From the NCBI GenBank assembly GCA_963834875.1, contig CAWIDG010000027.1, positions 124,001-188,000 on the forward strand: a stretch of DNA of 64,000 nt. Direction: 5' to 3'. Below are positions 34,362 to 42,748 of this stretch, in pieces. Made by a program: the position numbers and the translations under genes. Under the pieces are notes generated by a model that saw only the letters and a list, made by a program, of their open reading frames with translations, searched no databases and had not been told where the DNA came from. Every line of letters begins with the position of its first letter. The first letter of the stretch is position 1. This stretch comes from DATAGF01 sp963834875. GTDB taxonomy: Bacteria > Actinomycetota > Thermoleophilia > Miltoncostaeales > Miltoncostaeaceae.

Positions 34362-35818
34362 GGGGTCCTCACCCCGGGGAGGAGATCGGGCGACGGCGGG
34401 GCCTCAGCCTCGGGCTCCTCGCTGTCGAGCGGGACCGCGAGGGTGACGCGCGTGCCGCCGCCGGAGCCGGGCTCCACCACGAGCCGCCCGCCGAGGCGGC
34501 GCGCCCGCTCGCGCATGTTCCGCAGCCCCTGGCCGTCACCCTGGCCGTTCGCGCCCGCGCCCGGGCCGCAGCCGTCGTCGGCGACCACGAGGTCCATCTC
34601 GTCCCGGGCGAGCACCAGCGAGACGCGCACCCTGCACGCGCCTGCGTGGCGCGCCGTGTTCGACAGCGCCTCGCGGAGGATCTGCTCGAGGTGCTGCCCG
34701 GCCTCCTCGGGCAGCGGGCCGCAGGGGCCGGGCCGCTCGACCGAGAAGCGCACATCGCGACCGGTCTCCTCGGCGAAGCGGCGGGTCAGGTCGCCGAGGC
34801 CGGCGGCGATGCCGTCGGGCGTGGCCGGCGCGACGGCGAGGTCGCGGATGTAGTCGCGGATGCCGTCGGTCGCCGCGTTGAGATCGGAGACGACCTCGCG
34901 CACCTCGCGCCGCACCGACGGGTCCTCGCAGCGGATCGCCACCGCCTCGAGGTGGAGGCCGGCGGCGTAGATCGACTGGATCGTGCCGTCGTGCAGGTCG
35001 CGCCGGAAGCGGGCGCGCTCCTCGGCGATCGCCCGCGCCCGGTCGAGGGCCTCCAGGCGCTGCTTGGCCTCGACGTCGAAGATCTCGAGCAGCTTCACGG
35101 CCAGCACGCAGAGGACGAGGCCGATGACCCCCCTCACGACCTCGAGCGGCAGGCTCGTGGCGTCGAACCAGCCGCCGGCGTCGCCGACCCCGCCCGGCGA
35201 CACCGGCCCGCTGGCCACGATCAGCCCGGCGACCACGCCGTAGACCGCCAGCGCGGCGGCTGCCGCCGCGGCGTAGGGGCGGATGGCCGTCATGCCCGCG
35301 GCGCCCAGCTCGCTGCGCTGGCGCCAGAGCCCCACGGCCGACAGGATCGCCCCGGGGAACAGGAGCGTGTACCGGGCCAGCGAGACCACGGCCGCCTCCC
35401 ATTCCGGCGCGCTCCAGCCGGCGGGGCCGGCGGCCAGCGAGCAGCCGGTGACGATCCCCGCCCCGACGAGGATCGAGACGGCCGTGAGGGAGCGCCGCAC
35501 CACCGCGCTCAACCCGAGGAGCCGGAGGCCGAACTGGACGAGGAAGAGGAAGGCCGCGACCTGGACGACCCCCCGCAGCACGACGAGGCCCTCCACGATG
35601 CCCTCGCTCAGGTAGCCCTCCTGGATCGGCACGAAGGCGTAGCCCCAGACGGCGAAGGCCTCGACGAACGCGAAGCTCGCCAGCCAGATCAGCGACGACG
35701 AGAGGGTCAGGCGGGTCGCGCGCCGCCGCTGGAGCCACACGGCGAACCCGAGCGAGAAGAAGACCAGCCCCTGCGCGAACAGGATGATGGTCTCGTTCTG
35801 GACGAAGAACTCGCGCAC
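34358..35818 (-). CDS. Membrane sensor histidine kinase (NarL-partner type)
   Basis: 486 residues. Six or seven membrane segments in the first 230 residues, then a HisKA_3 dimer domain with RARFRRDLHDGTIQSIYAAG (phospho-His in HDGTIQ) and a HATPase domain with REALSNTARHAGA, VVADDGCGPG and GQGLRNMRERARRLGG. The signal is unknown; no periplasmic sensor domain is evident, so it may sense through the membrane part. Start GTG at 35818; a large inverted repeat lies in the leader. Confidence 0.92.
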   Translation of the reverse strand: MREFFVQNETIILFAQGLVFFSLGFAVWLQRRRATRLTLSSSLIWLASFAFVEAFAVWGYAFVPIQEGYLSEGIVEGLVVLRGVVQVAAFLFLVQFGLRLLGLSAVVRRSLTAVSILVGAGIVTGCSLAAGPAGWSAPEWEAAVVSLARYTLLFPGAILSAVGLWRQRSELGAAGMTAIRPYAAAAAAALAVYGVVAGLIVASGPVSPGGVGDAGGWFDATSLPLEVVRGVIGLVLCVLAVKLLEIFDVEAKQRLEALDRARAIAEERARFRRDLHDGTIQSIYAAGLHLEAVAIRCEDPSVRREVREVVSDLNAATDGIRDYIRDLAVAPATPDGIAAGLGDLTRRFAEETGRDVRFSVERPGPCGPLPEEAGQHLEQILREALSNTARHAGACRVRVSLVLARDEMDLVVADDGCGPGAGANGQGDGQGLRNMRERARRLGGRLVVEPGSGGGTRVTLAVPLDSEEPEAEAPPSPDLLPGVRTP

Positions 35819-35850
35819 GTGGCGCCCTCGGGGAAGGTGGCGGAAACGCC

Positions 35851-35887
35851 GCGGCGGGCGGGGACCTCCTCGATCCCCGCCCGCCGC
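35851..35887. promoter_or_regulatory. Perfect 14-base inverted repeat upstream of the histidine kinase
   Basis: GCGGCGGGCGGGGA (35851-35864) and TCCCCGCCCGCCGC (35874-35887) flank a nine-base loop that reads TCGAGGAGG on the transcribed strand. It lies 33 bases before the GTG. It could be a leader hairpin presenting a ribosome-site-like loop, or an end of the 35957-36214 gene's terminator. Confidence 0.6.
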
Positions 35888-35956
35888 ATGTTCCGCAGGA
35901 AATCGACCCCTTCCGGGGCCGATTGTAGCGCCGGCCGCCGCGGCGGCCCGGCGGCC

Positions 35957-36214
35957 CTACTTCCCGATGACCGCCTCGAGCTGCGCCCGCAGCGTCGCGA
36001 TGGCGGCCTCGCCGCCGGCCGCCTCGATGACCTCGGGCTCCTCGAGGAGGGCCCGGCGGTGGACGAGGTTGCTGCGGTTGACGACGTACGGATCGTCGAG
36101 CACCTGCGCGAGGGGGCGGCCCGCCCGGAGCTGCCGGGCGACGTACTCGATCAGCCGCTTGTGCTTCGCCGACTCGGTGTTGACGAGCCTGCGGACCTCC
36201 TCCTGGATCCCCAT
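35957..36214 (-). CDS. Small hypothetical protein
   Basis: 85 residues, MGIQEEVRRLVNTESAKHKR at the start, helical and charged, with RPLAQVLDDPYVVNRSNLVHRRALL. No known motif. It follows htpX by nine bases in the same direction, so it is probably in its transcript. The ATG has GAGGGCGG upstream. Confidence 0.7.
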   Translation of the reverse strand: MGIQEEVRRLVNTESAKHKRLIEYVARQLRAGRPLAQVLDDPYVVNRSNLVHRRALLEEPEVIEAAGGEAAIATLRAQLEAVIGK

Positions 36215-36223
36215 TCCGCCCTC

Positions 36224-37135
36224 CTAGAAGTGCTGCAGCTGCAGGCTGCTCGCGCCGGCCATCCGGCGGAGGCGCGCGACGCGCTCCTCCATCGGGGGGT
36301 GGGTCGAGAACAGCTTCGCGAAGCCGCCGCCGCCGCCCCGGCCCTGGGCGTGGGCCTGGAGCGGGTTGACGATGTAGAGCGGCTCCGCGGCCGGGTTGAC
36401 CCGCATCGGGATCGCCGTCGCCGTGCGGTGGAGCGTCTCGAGGGCGTCGGCCAGCGGGTTGGGGTCGCCGACGTACTCGGCGCCGGTCGCGTCGGCGACG
36501 TACTCGCGCTGGCGCGAGATCGCCAGCTGGATGATGACCGCCGCGATCGGGGCGAGGATGATCGTCGCGATGGTGCCGATGAGGCCGAGCGGGTTCTCGT
36601 CGTCACCCCGCCGAAGAGCAGGGAGAACTGGAGGAAGTTGGCGATCGCCGAGATCGCGCCGGCCACCATCGCGGCGATGCTCGCGATGAGGATGTCGCGG
36701 TTGGCGATGTGGGCCATCTCGTGCGCCAGCACGCCCTCGAGCTCCCGCGGGCCGAGCGCTTGCTGGATCCCCGCGGTCACGGCGATGGCCGCGTGCTTGG
36801 GGTTGCGGCCGGTCGCGAAGGCGTTCGGCTGCTCGGCCGGCGTCATGTAGACGGCCGGCTTGGGCACGCCCGCGCGCTCGGCGAGCCGCGCGATCATCTG
36901 GTGCAGCTCGGGCTGCTCCTGCGGGCTCACCGGGACGGCGCGGCTCATCTTGAGCGCCAGCGAGCCCGCTGAACCAGTACATCGCGAAGTTGAAGACGAC
37001 CGCGATCGCGGCGAACACGATCAGGCCCGAGGCGCCGCCGACGAGGTAGCCGATGGCGAGCAGCAGGCCGGTCAGCGCTGCCACGAACACGAACGTCTTG
37101 AAGTTGTTGCCCGCCTTGTAGGAGGCGAGGTTCAT
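36224..37135 (-). CDS. htpX: Membrane zinc metalloprotease HtpX (frame breaks near 36962 and 36605)
   Basis: About 303 residues. M48 family protease for quality control of membrane proteins. Two N-terminal membrane segments, then EQPNAFATGRNPKHAAIAVT, the zinc site GVLAHEMAHIANRD (HExxH), two more membrane segments, and the third ligand Glu in QREYVADATGAEY. FSTHPPMEERVARLRRM is the conserved C-terminus. The two shifts cancel. A strong AAGGAGG lies seven bases before the ATG. Confidence 0.93.
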   Translation of the reverse strand: MNLASYKAGNNFKTFVFVAALTGLLLAIGYLVGGASGLIVFAAIAVVFNFAMYWFSGLAGAQDEPRRPGEPAGAARAAPDDRAARRARGRAQAGRLHDAGRAAERLRDRPQPQARGHRRDRGDPASARPAGARGRAGARDGPHRQPRHPHREHRRDGGRRDLGDRQLPPVLPALRRGDDENPLGLIGTIATIILAPIAAVIIQLAISRQREYVADATGAEYVGDPNPLADALETLHRTATAIPMRVNPAAEPLYIVNPLQAHAQGRGGGGGFAKLFSTHPPMEERVARLRRMAGASSLQLQHF

Positions 37136-37195
37136 CGTCCCTCCTTCGGGGATCTCCCGTGCCGGACCTCAGCGAGAACCGAGCGCGGTGAGCCG

Positions 37196-37201
37196 ATTAT
37201 A
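37196..37201 (-). promoter_or_regulatory. -10 element of the htpX promoter
   Basis: TATAAT on the minus strand, 60 bases upstream of the htpX ATG, in an otherwise GC-rich spacer. No good -35 hexamer was found. Confidence 0.55.
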
Positions 37202-37282
37202 GGAGAGGTGCGGACGGAGGCCGCCCCGCGCCATTGCCGGGCGGTTAAGGGATGAACGAGCGCTCGGGCTACGCTCCGGAGC

Positions 37283-37873
37283 GTGCGTGCCGCCGCCCTC
37301 CCGGCCCTCCTCGCCGCCCTCGTCGCCTGCGTCGCGTGCGGGCCGACCAGCCCGACCCAGGCCGGCGGCGAGGGCGCCGATCCCGTCGCCCTGCTCACGG
37401 TCCTCCCCAGCCCCGGGCAGCTGCGCGGGGAGCCGGCGCGGGCGGCGGGGCCCGCGGCGCTCCAGGAGGCGCTCACCGGGGCGCCCGACTCGGCGCTCGC
37501 CCAGCGGGTGCGCGAGCGCGCCCCCAAGGCGGCCGCGGTCCGGTCCTGGACCGGCCCGGGCGGCCAGGAGCTCGTCGCCGTCGCCAGCGTCTGGGGCTCG
37601 CACCTGGTCGCGACCGGCGTCGGCGCCGACGCCGCCGAGCTGCTCCTCGCCGAGCCGGACGCGAGGGCCTGGACGCCGCGCCAGGCGCCCGGCAGCCGGG
37701 GCGCGCGCGTGGACGCCGCCGGCCGGGAGGCCCGCCGGCTCGCCTTCGCGGTCGGGCCCAACTCGGTCTACGTGCGCTCCCGGGGCCCCGTGCCCGGCGA
37801 CGTGGTCGAGCGGACCCTTCGCCGCCTCGTGCTCGCCCTCGAGGGGCTGGAGGACTCGGGCTTCGCGCGATGA
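37283..37873 (+). CDS. Putative lipoprotein
   Basis: 196 residues from a GTG. The first 20 residues form a signal with lipobox-like LVACVACG (lipidated Cys at about residue 16 or 19). The rest is an alpha/beta domain with VLPSPGQLRGEPARA, WTGPGGQELVAVASVWGSH and FAVGPNSVYVRSRGPVPGD. Not recognised. It would be anchored on the outer face of the membrane. The next gene starts in its stop codon (ATGA). Confidence 0.72.
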   Translation: MRAAALPALLAALVACVACGPTSPTQAGGEGADPVALLTVLPSPGQLRGEPARAAGPAALQEALTGAPDSALAQRVRERAPKAAAVRSWTGPGGQELVAVASVWGSHLVATGVGADAAELLLAEPDARAWTPRQAPGSRGARVDAAGREARRLAFAVGPNSVYVRSRGPVPGDVVERTLRRLVLALEGLEDSGFAR

Positions 37874-38481
37874 CGGCGGGCCTCGCCGTCACCTACCGGC
37901 ACGAGTGGGGCATCGGCTGGATCGCCGCGCGTCCGGCGTGGATGCTCCGCGCATCGCACGCCCTGGCCCACGACGGCGGCGTGTGGCTCCTCGACCCGGT
38001 CGACGGCGACGGCCTCGACGGGCGGCTCGCCGAGCTGGGGCGCGTGCGCGGCGTCATCCAGCTCCTCGACCGGCACGGGCGCGACTGCGCCGCGCTTGCG
38101 GCGCGCCACGGCGTGCCGCTGCTGCGGACCCCGTTCGACCGCGTGCCGGGCGCGCCGTTCGAGCCGGTCGCGGTCCTGCATCGACCCGGCTGGAGCGAGA
38201 CCGCGCTGTGGTGGCCCGGGCGCCGGGCGCTGGTCGTGCCGGAGGCCCTCGGGACCGCCCCCTACTACCCGGCCCCCGGCGAGCCGCTCGGCGTCCACCC
38301 CCTGCTGCGGCTCACGCCCCCTCGGACCCTGCTGGGCTTCGACGCCGCGCACCTGCTCACCGGCCACGGCGCCCCGCTCGAGGGGCCGGACGTCGCGGAG
38401 CGGGTCCGGCGCGCCATCGACCGCAGCCGCCGTGACATCCCGCGGTGGCTCGCCGGCCTCCCGGCCGCCGGCCGGCGGTGA
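37870..38481 (+). CDS. Metallo-beta-lactamase-like hypothetical protein
   Basis: 203 residues. GGVWLLDPVDGDGLDGRLAEL and the end LLTGHGAPLEGPDVAERVRRAI resemble metallo-beta-lactamase-fold hydrolases, but the HxHxDH metal motif is not seen (only RHGRDCAAL), so it may be an inactive or strongly diverged member. It is translationally coupled to the lipoprotein gene. Confidence 0.65.
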   Translation: MTAGLAVTYRHEWGIGWIAARPAWMLRASHALAHDGGVWLLDPVDGDGLDGRLAELGRVRGVIQLLDRHGRDCAALAARHGVPLLRTPFDRVPGAPFEPVAVLHRPGWSETALWWPGRRALVVPEALGTAPYYPAPGEPLGVHPLLRLTPPRTLLGFDAAHLLTGHGAPLEGPDVAERVRRAIDRSRRDIPRWLAGLPAAGRR

Positions 38482-38485
38482 TCGA

Positions 38486-38644
38486 TCAGATCTGCGGGGG
38501 CAGGACCGGGTCCGGCTGGGGCGGCGGCACCGGCTCGGGGTCGGGCACCGGCCCGGGGCCCGGCGGCGTCGGGAGCGGCGGCGGCGCAGGCTCGGGGCCG
38601 GGGTGGCCGGGCGGGCGCTCCGAGCGTTGACACGTCGCGATCAT
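38486..38644 (-). CDS. Possible short proline-rich protein
   Basis: 52 residues: MIATCQRSERPPGHPG followed by a run of Pro-Glu-Pro, Pro-Pro-Leu and Pro-Asp-Pro triplets to PPQI. The style matches the tail of the first gene in the window. GGAG is very close to the ATG, so the start is doubtful. It could instead be the tail of a larger broken gene or non-coding. Confidence 0.3.
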   Translation of the reverse strand: MIATCQRSERPPGHPGPEPAPPPLPTPPGPGPVPDPEPVPPPQPDPVLPPQI

Positions 38645-38708
38645 GCTCCAGGGCGTTCCCGCACGCCGCGGCGCCGAAACGGCGGGCGAGCCGGCCGCAG
38701 GGCGGCGC

Positions 38709-39926
38709 TCACGGCGCCTCGAGCGGCTCGCCCAGCTCGCTCAGGAGCCGCGCGGCGTCGGGGTCGATGCTCGCCCGCCGCAGCCAGCCGACCGCCTCCT
38801 CCCGCCCGTCCTCGGCGAGCAGCATCCGGCCCAGGTCGTAGGCGGCCCGCACGTCGCCGCGCTCGGCGGCGTAGCGCTCCCACCGCTCGGCCTCGTCGCG
38901 GCGGCCGAGATCCTCGTAGACGCGCGCGAGCGTGTGAGCTGCCATCGCGTCGCCACGCTCGACCGCCGCCTCCAGCCACGGCAGGGCGGCATCGTTACGG
39001 CCCGCCTGGCGCAGACGGATCCCCATCGTCGTCGCGCCGAACACGTCGCCGCCGACCGCCGACCGCCGAAACCAGTCGAGGGCCTCGTCGGCCCGCGACG
39101 GATCGAGCTCGATCAGCCGGCCCAGGGTGTAGGCCGCCGCGGCGTGGCCGCCCCGGGCCGCCTGGTACAGCCATGGCTCCGCCGCCTCATCCTGGCCGGC
39201 GGCGTGCAGGAGATGGCCGAGCCGGGCGGCCGCGCCGGTGTCGCCCGTTCGCGCCACCGCCTCGAGGCGCTCCTCGTCCGAGCCGTCGGCGGGGACCTCG
39301 GGCCGCGCGACGGCCGGCGCGTCCATGAACAGGCCGCTGGGACACGCGACGAGCGTGCCACCCTCGGGCCGCGAGGGATCGCCTCGCCTGCCGAGGTGGG
39401 AGCGCACCAGGCCGACCGCCTCCTCGATGGGCGGCATCGTCAGCACCGGCCCGCCGCTCATGCCGTGCGCCTGCATGCCGGCCCCGAGCGGGTCGCTGTA
39501 GAGCGTGATCACCCTCGCCCCGTCGCGTCGCCCCTCGGTGCCGGCGACCGTCGCAAGGGCGGGATAGATCCCGACGCTCGCGGCGACCTGGGCGAAGCCC
39601 AGGCAGCGGCACTGATCACCGGCCTGGACCTCGCGGCGAAGCGGGATCGGGCGCGAGGCGGGCGAGAGCGGCCCTGCGAGATCGAGGACCGCCCAGTCCT
39701 CGTCGGGGCGTGCCTCGACGACCGTCGCGCGAACCCGCTCTCCGGCGAGGAAGCCCAGCTCCACCTCGTCCAGCCTCGCCGAGGGATCGCGCGGGTCGTT
39801 CGAACTCACGCAGTGGAAGGCGGTCAGCGCCCTGCGATCGTCGATCGCGAACGCGGTCCCCCGGAACGAATCGTCCCCGGGCGCGGTGATGCGCGCGACC
39901 GCGGGCTCGATGGTGGCCGAGCTCAT
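38709..39926 (-). CDS. Trypsin-like serine protease fused to Sel1/TPR repeats
   Basis: 405 residues. Residues 1-200 are a chymotrypsin-fold protease: His in ALTAFHCVSSN, Asp in DEDWAVLDLAG, Ser in QAHGMSGGPVLT. Residues 215-400 hold about five Sel1-like helical repeats such as AARLGHLLHAAGQDEAAEPW and AAYTLGRLIELDPSRADEAL. No signal peptide, so it acts in the cytoplasm. Such proteases are found as effectors or switches in bacterial conflict systems and are tied to Trypco domains; the upstream gene encodes one and overlaps the start (ATGA). All three catalytic residues are present. Confidence 0.87.
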   Translation of the reverse strand: MSSATIEPAVARITAPGDDSFRGTAFAIDDRRALTAFHCVSSNDPRDPSARLDEVELGFLAGERVRATVVEARPDEDWAVLDLAGPLSPASRPIPLRREVQAGDQCRCLGFAQVAASVGIYPALATVAGTEGRRDGARVITLYSDPLGAGMQAHGMSGGPVLTMPPIEEAVGLVRSHLGRRGDPSRPEGGTLVACPSGLFMDAPAVARPEVPADGSDEERLEAVARTGDTGAAARLGHLLHAAGQDEAAEPWLYQAARGGHAAAAYTLGRLIELDPSRADEALDWFRRSAVGGDVFGATTMGIRLRQAGRNDAALPWLEAAVERGDAMAAHTLARVYEDLGRRDEAERWERYAAERGDVRAAYDLGRMLLAEDGREEAVGWLRRASIDPDAARLLSELGEPLEAP

Positions 39927-40273
39927 GGGGCGGAGCGCGTCCAGGTGAGCGTCGCCTGGAACCCGGCCCTGCTCGATGCCCGCGCGACGATCACGCCGGC
40001 CTCGGCCTGGAGGTCGAGCGAGAAGGCGAGCGTGACCTGGTCGAGATCCCATCCGCCCTCCCGCGCGGCCAGCTCGTGCAGCCGCTCGCGCAGCGCCGCG
40101 GCGATCTCGTTCAGCGAGTCGCCGAGCTCGTTGACGCGCTCGGCGAAGTCGAGCGCGCCCCAACCCGAACCCCAGCTCCTCCCCGGGGCCTCCTGAGGCA
40201 CGACCTCGACCTTGATCTCGGTTATGTGCCCGTCGCTCCTGGTGCGCACGGCGGCTCGGCGGCGAGCGTACAC
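39923..40273 (-). CDS. Trypco1 (trypsin-co-occurring domain 1, CU044_2847-like) protein
   Basis: 116 residues. The typical C-terminal pattern is present: LDQVTLAFSLDLQAEAGVIV then ARASSRAGFQATLTW, preceded by a helix LDFAERVNELGDSLNEIAAAL. This small domain is known as a companion of trypsin-like proteases in conflict systems; its biochemical role is not established. Start GTG at 40273. It is the first gene of the two-gene unit with the protease and is divergent from the glycosyltransferase gene (29 bases between starts). Confidence 0.85.
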   Translation of the reverse strand: MYARRRAAVRTRSDGHITEIKVEVVPQEAPGRSWGSGWGALDFAERVNELGDSLNEIAAALRERLHELAAREGGWDLDQVTLAFSLDLQAEAGVIVARASSRAGFQATLTWTRSAP

Positions 40274-40302
40274 GAGGGACCGCGCGGGGATAGGCTCACT
40301 GC

Positions 40303-41539
40303 TTGAGCCGGCCGCAGACCGGACCGCGCACCCGGCCCTCGGTCGCGGTGGCCGGCGGGCGTGGAGACGCGATCCTCCACGTCACCAGCGAGTACCCCCG
40401 GTCCACTTCGGCGGCCTCGGCACGGCGGTCGCGGGGCTCGTGCGCGCGCTCGACGAGGCCGGGGCGAGGCCGGTCGTGATGCTCGTGCACGGGCCCGGCG
40501 GCTACGGCTACGGGTACGGCTACGGGTACGGCCCTTGGGACGACGATGGCGTCGTGCGCCGGGGACGGCCGAGCAGCTCCGCGCCGGCGGCGGGATCGAG
40601 TTCGTCCACCTCTCCTACCCGGCGGCGCTGCGCGAGAGCACGACGCTGGCCGCCGCCTGCCGGAGCCGCGTGATCCACCTGCACTCGCCCTGGCTCTGGG
40701 CGGTCGCATCCGCGATCCGGGAGGCCACCAACGTCCCGATCGTCTACACGGCTCACTCCATCGACCGGGCGGAGGTCGAGCACGGCGAATGGCTGCCGCA
40801 CGGGTCGGTGCAGGACCGGGTCTTCGCCGGAGCCGATCGCATCGTGGTGCTCTCGCGCAGCGAGCGCGAGGCGCTGCGACCGGCATCACCGCGACGCCGT
40901 GGGGCGGGCGCGCGTTGTGGGCAACGGCGTGCACCTGAGCCCGCCCACGCCGGTGAAGCGACACAGCCGGAGCAGCGCCCTGGTCCTGTACGTCGGCCGC
41001 TTCGGCACCCGCAAGGGGGTGCAGGACGTCTTCGAGGCCGTGCCGGCGGTCGCGCGACGCGCGCCGGCGGCCCGCTTCGTGTTCGTCGGCGGGGCCTCGC
41101 CCGAGGACGGGCCCGACCAAGCTGCGTTCCTGGGTCCCCCCGCGCCTTCGCGCCGCACGCCGCCCGCATGACCTTCCTCGGATGGCAGGCCGCGCGCGCG
41201 CGGGTGCGAGCTGGTACGCGCACGCCGACGTCCTGGTGGTGCCCAGCCGCTACGAGCCCTTCGGGATGGTGGTGCTCGAGGGCATGCTCAGCGGGCAGGC
41301 GATCGTCGCGGCCGATGCCGGCGGGCCCAGCGAGCTGCTCGAGGACGGGCGCACGGCCCTGCTCTACCCGGCCGGGGATGTGGACGCGCTCGCCGCGGCG
41401 CTGGCCCGGGCGCTCGCCGACGTCGGCCTGCGTCGGCGCCCTCGGCGTGGCGGCGCGCTCGGAGGTCCGGAGGCGCTGGAGGTGGGAACGGGTGCTTCCC
41501 GAGATGCTCGCGGTCTCCGCCGAGGCGGGGAGGCCATGA
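40303..41539 (+). CDS. GT4-family glycosyltransferase (several frame breaks)
   Basis: Pieces read in order: ILHVTSEYP, PVHFGGLGTAVAGLVRALDE (starch-synthase-like N-terminus), GIEFVHLSYPAALREST, VIHLHSPWLWAVA, TNVPIVYTAHSIDRAE, VLYVGRFGTRKGVQDVFEAV, SRYEPFGMVVLEGMLSGQAI (the EX7E donor site) and ADAGGPSELLEDGRTALLYP. At least four single-base shifts separate them; the first is one missing C in a C5 run near 40395. Start uncertain: TTG at 40303 or GTG at 40348. Likely makes a cell-surface or storage glycan. Confidence 0.8.
40498..40530 (+). repeat. Hexamer repeat inside the glycosyltransferase gene
   Basis: Alternating GGCTAC and GGGTAC units (five in a row) encode a Gly-Tyr tract after VMLVHGPGG. 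Such a run is prone to length change by slippage. Confidence 0.75.
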
Positions 41540-41557
41540 GGCCGCCCAGGCCGTGCC

Positions 41558-42745
41558 GTGAGCCCGTCGGCGCCCCGAGACGGCGAGCGGCTCGCGGTGC
41601 TCGTGACCAGCGGGCGCTTCCCCCCCGCGACCCCCCTCGTCCGCGCGTTCCACGAGATCGGCGCCCGGGTCAACGTGGCCGACTCCTACGCGCTCTCGCC
41701 GGCGCTGCACTCGCACCAGGCGGACAGGACGCACCTCATCGCGCCGCCCGCGTCCCAGCCGCTGCGGTTCGTGGACGACGTGGCGGAGATCGTCCGCGCC
41801 CGGAAGGTCGACCTGGTCGTCCCGAGCTTCGAGGAGACCTACTTCCTGGCGAGGTACGCCGACCGCGTCCCGGCGCCGATCTTCACGTCGCCGTTCGCGA
41901 CGGTCGCCGAGCTGCACGACAAGAGCCGTTTCGTGGCGCTGTGCGAGCGGATCGGCCTTCCCATCCCGGCCACGACCGTCGTTCGCACGCAGGCCGAGCT
42001 GGCGGCCGCCGTCGCCCGGCTCGACGCCTTCGTCGCCCGGCCCGCCTTCTCGCGCGGAGGGCTCGTCTACCTGACCAACCACGGCCCTCGCGCGGGCGAG
42101 AGCCGGCTCGAGGACTGCCGGCCCACCTCCGACAACCCGTGGCTGGTGCAGCCGTACGTCGAGGGCCAGGATGCCTGCTCCTTCAGCGTGGTCCGCGACG
42201 GCGAGGTGCTGCTGCACTGCCCGTACGAGCCCACCATCGCCGCCGAGGGCGGGTGGTCGATCCAGTTCACCACGGTCGAGGACTTCGGCTCGCTGGAGCG
42301 CGTCAGGGCGATCGCCGGAGAGACGCGCTTCACCGGGTGCATCGGCTTCGACTACCGGCGCACGGGGGACGGCCTCGTGATGATCGAGGCCAATCCCCGG
42401 GCGAGCGCGGGGGCCTTCTTCTCCCCCGGGGCCTGGCTGGCCGAGGCGATCACCGGGTCAGCCGCCGCGCTGCGGGTCGTCCCGGCCGGGCTGAGCCGCC
42501 AGTACGACGCCTACCTGCTCGACCCGCACATCGCCTCGGGCTCGCCGGCGACGGTCCTGCGCGCGCTCCTCTCCACGCCCGACGCCTTCTTCGAGCCCCA
42601 GGACGTCATGCCGGCCCTCTGCTTCCTCGTCAGCCGCCGCCATTGGAGCCGCGTGGCGCGCGAGGAGCACGTCTCCGTCGGCACGGCGTTCGTCGAGGAC
42701 ATGTCCTGGGACGGGACGCCCATGCCCGAGCCCCCCGCGGCCTGA
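41558..42745 (+). CDS. ATP-grasp family ligase
   Basis: 395 residues. Pre-ATP-grasp domain VLVTSGRFPPATPLVRAFHE, then ATP-binding segments: DKSRFVALCERIGLPIPATT, AFVARPAFSRGG, PWLVQPYVEGQDACSFSVVRDGEVL and the metal/phosphate site GFDYRRTGDGLVMIEANPRA. The organisation resembles carbamoyl-phosphate-synthase-like carboxylate-amine ligases. Substrate unknown. GTG start 16 bases after the glycosyltransferase stop, so they are probably co-transcribed. Confidence 0.87.
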   Translation: MSPSAPRDGERLAVLVTSGRFPPATPLVRAFHEIGARVNVADSYALSPALHSHQADRTHLIAPPASQPLRFVDDVAEIVRARKVDLVVPSFEETYFLARYADRVPAPIFTSPFATVAELHDKSRFVALCERIGLPIPATTVVRTQAELAAAVARLDAFVARPAFSRGGLVYLTNHGPRAGESRLEDCRPTSDNPWLVQPYVEGQDACSFSVVRDGEVLLHCPYEPTIAAEGGWSIQFTTVEDFGSLERVRAIAGETRFTGCIGFDYRRTGDGLVMIEANPRASAGAFFSPGAWLAEAITGSAAALRVVPAGLSRQYDAYLLDPHIASGSPATVLRALLSTPDAFFEPQDVMPALCFLVSRRHWSRVAREEHVSVGTAFVEDMSWDGTPMPEPPAA

Positions 42746-42748
42746 CCG

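Noticed and set aside
38445..38630. Glycine/serine-rich plus-strand frame
   Set aside because: It overlaps the end of the MBL-like gene and is the complement of a proline-rich stretch; codon use does not favour it.
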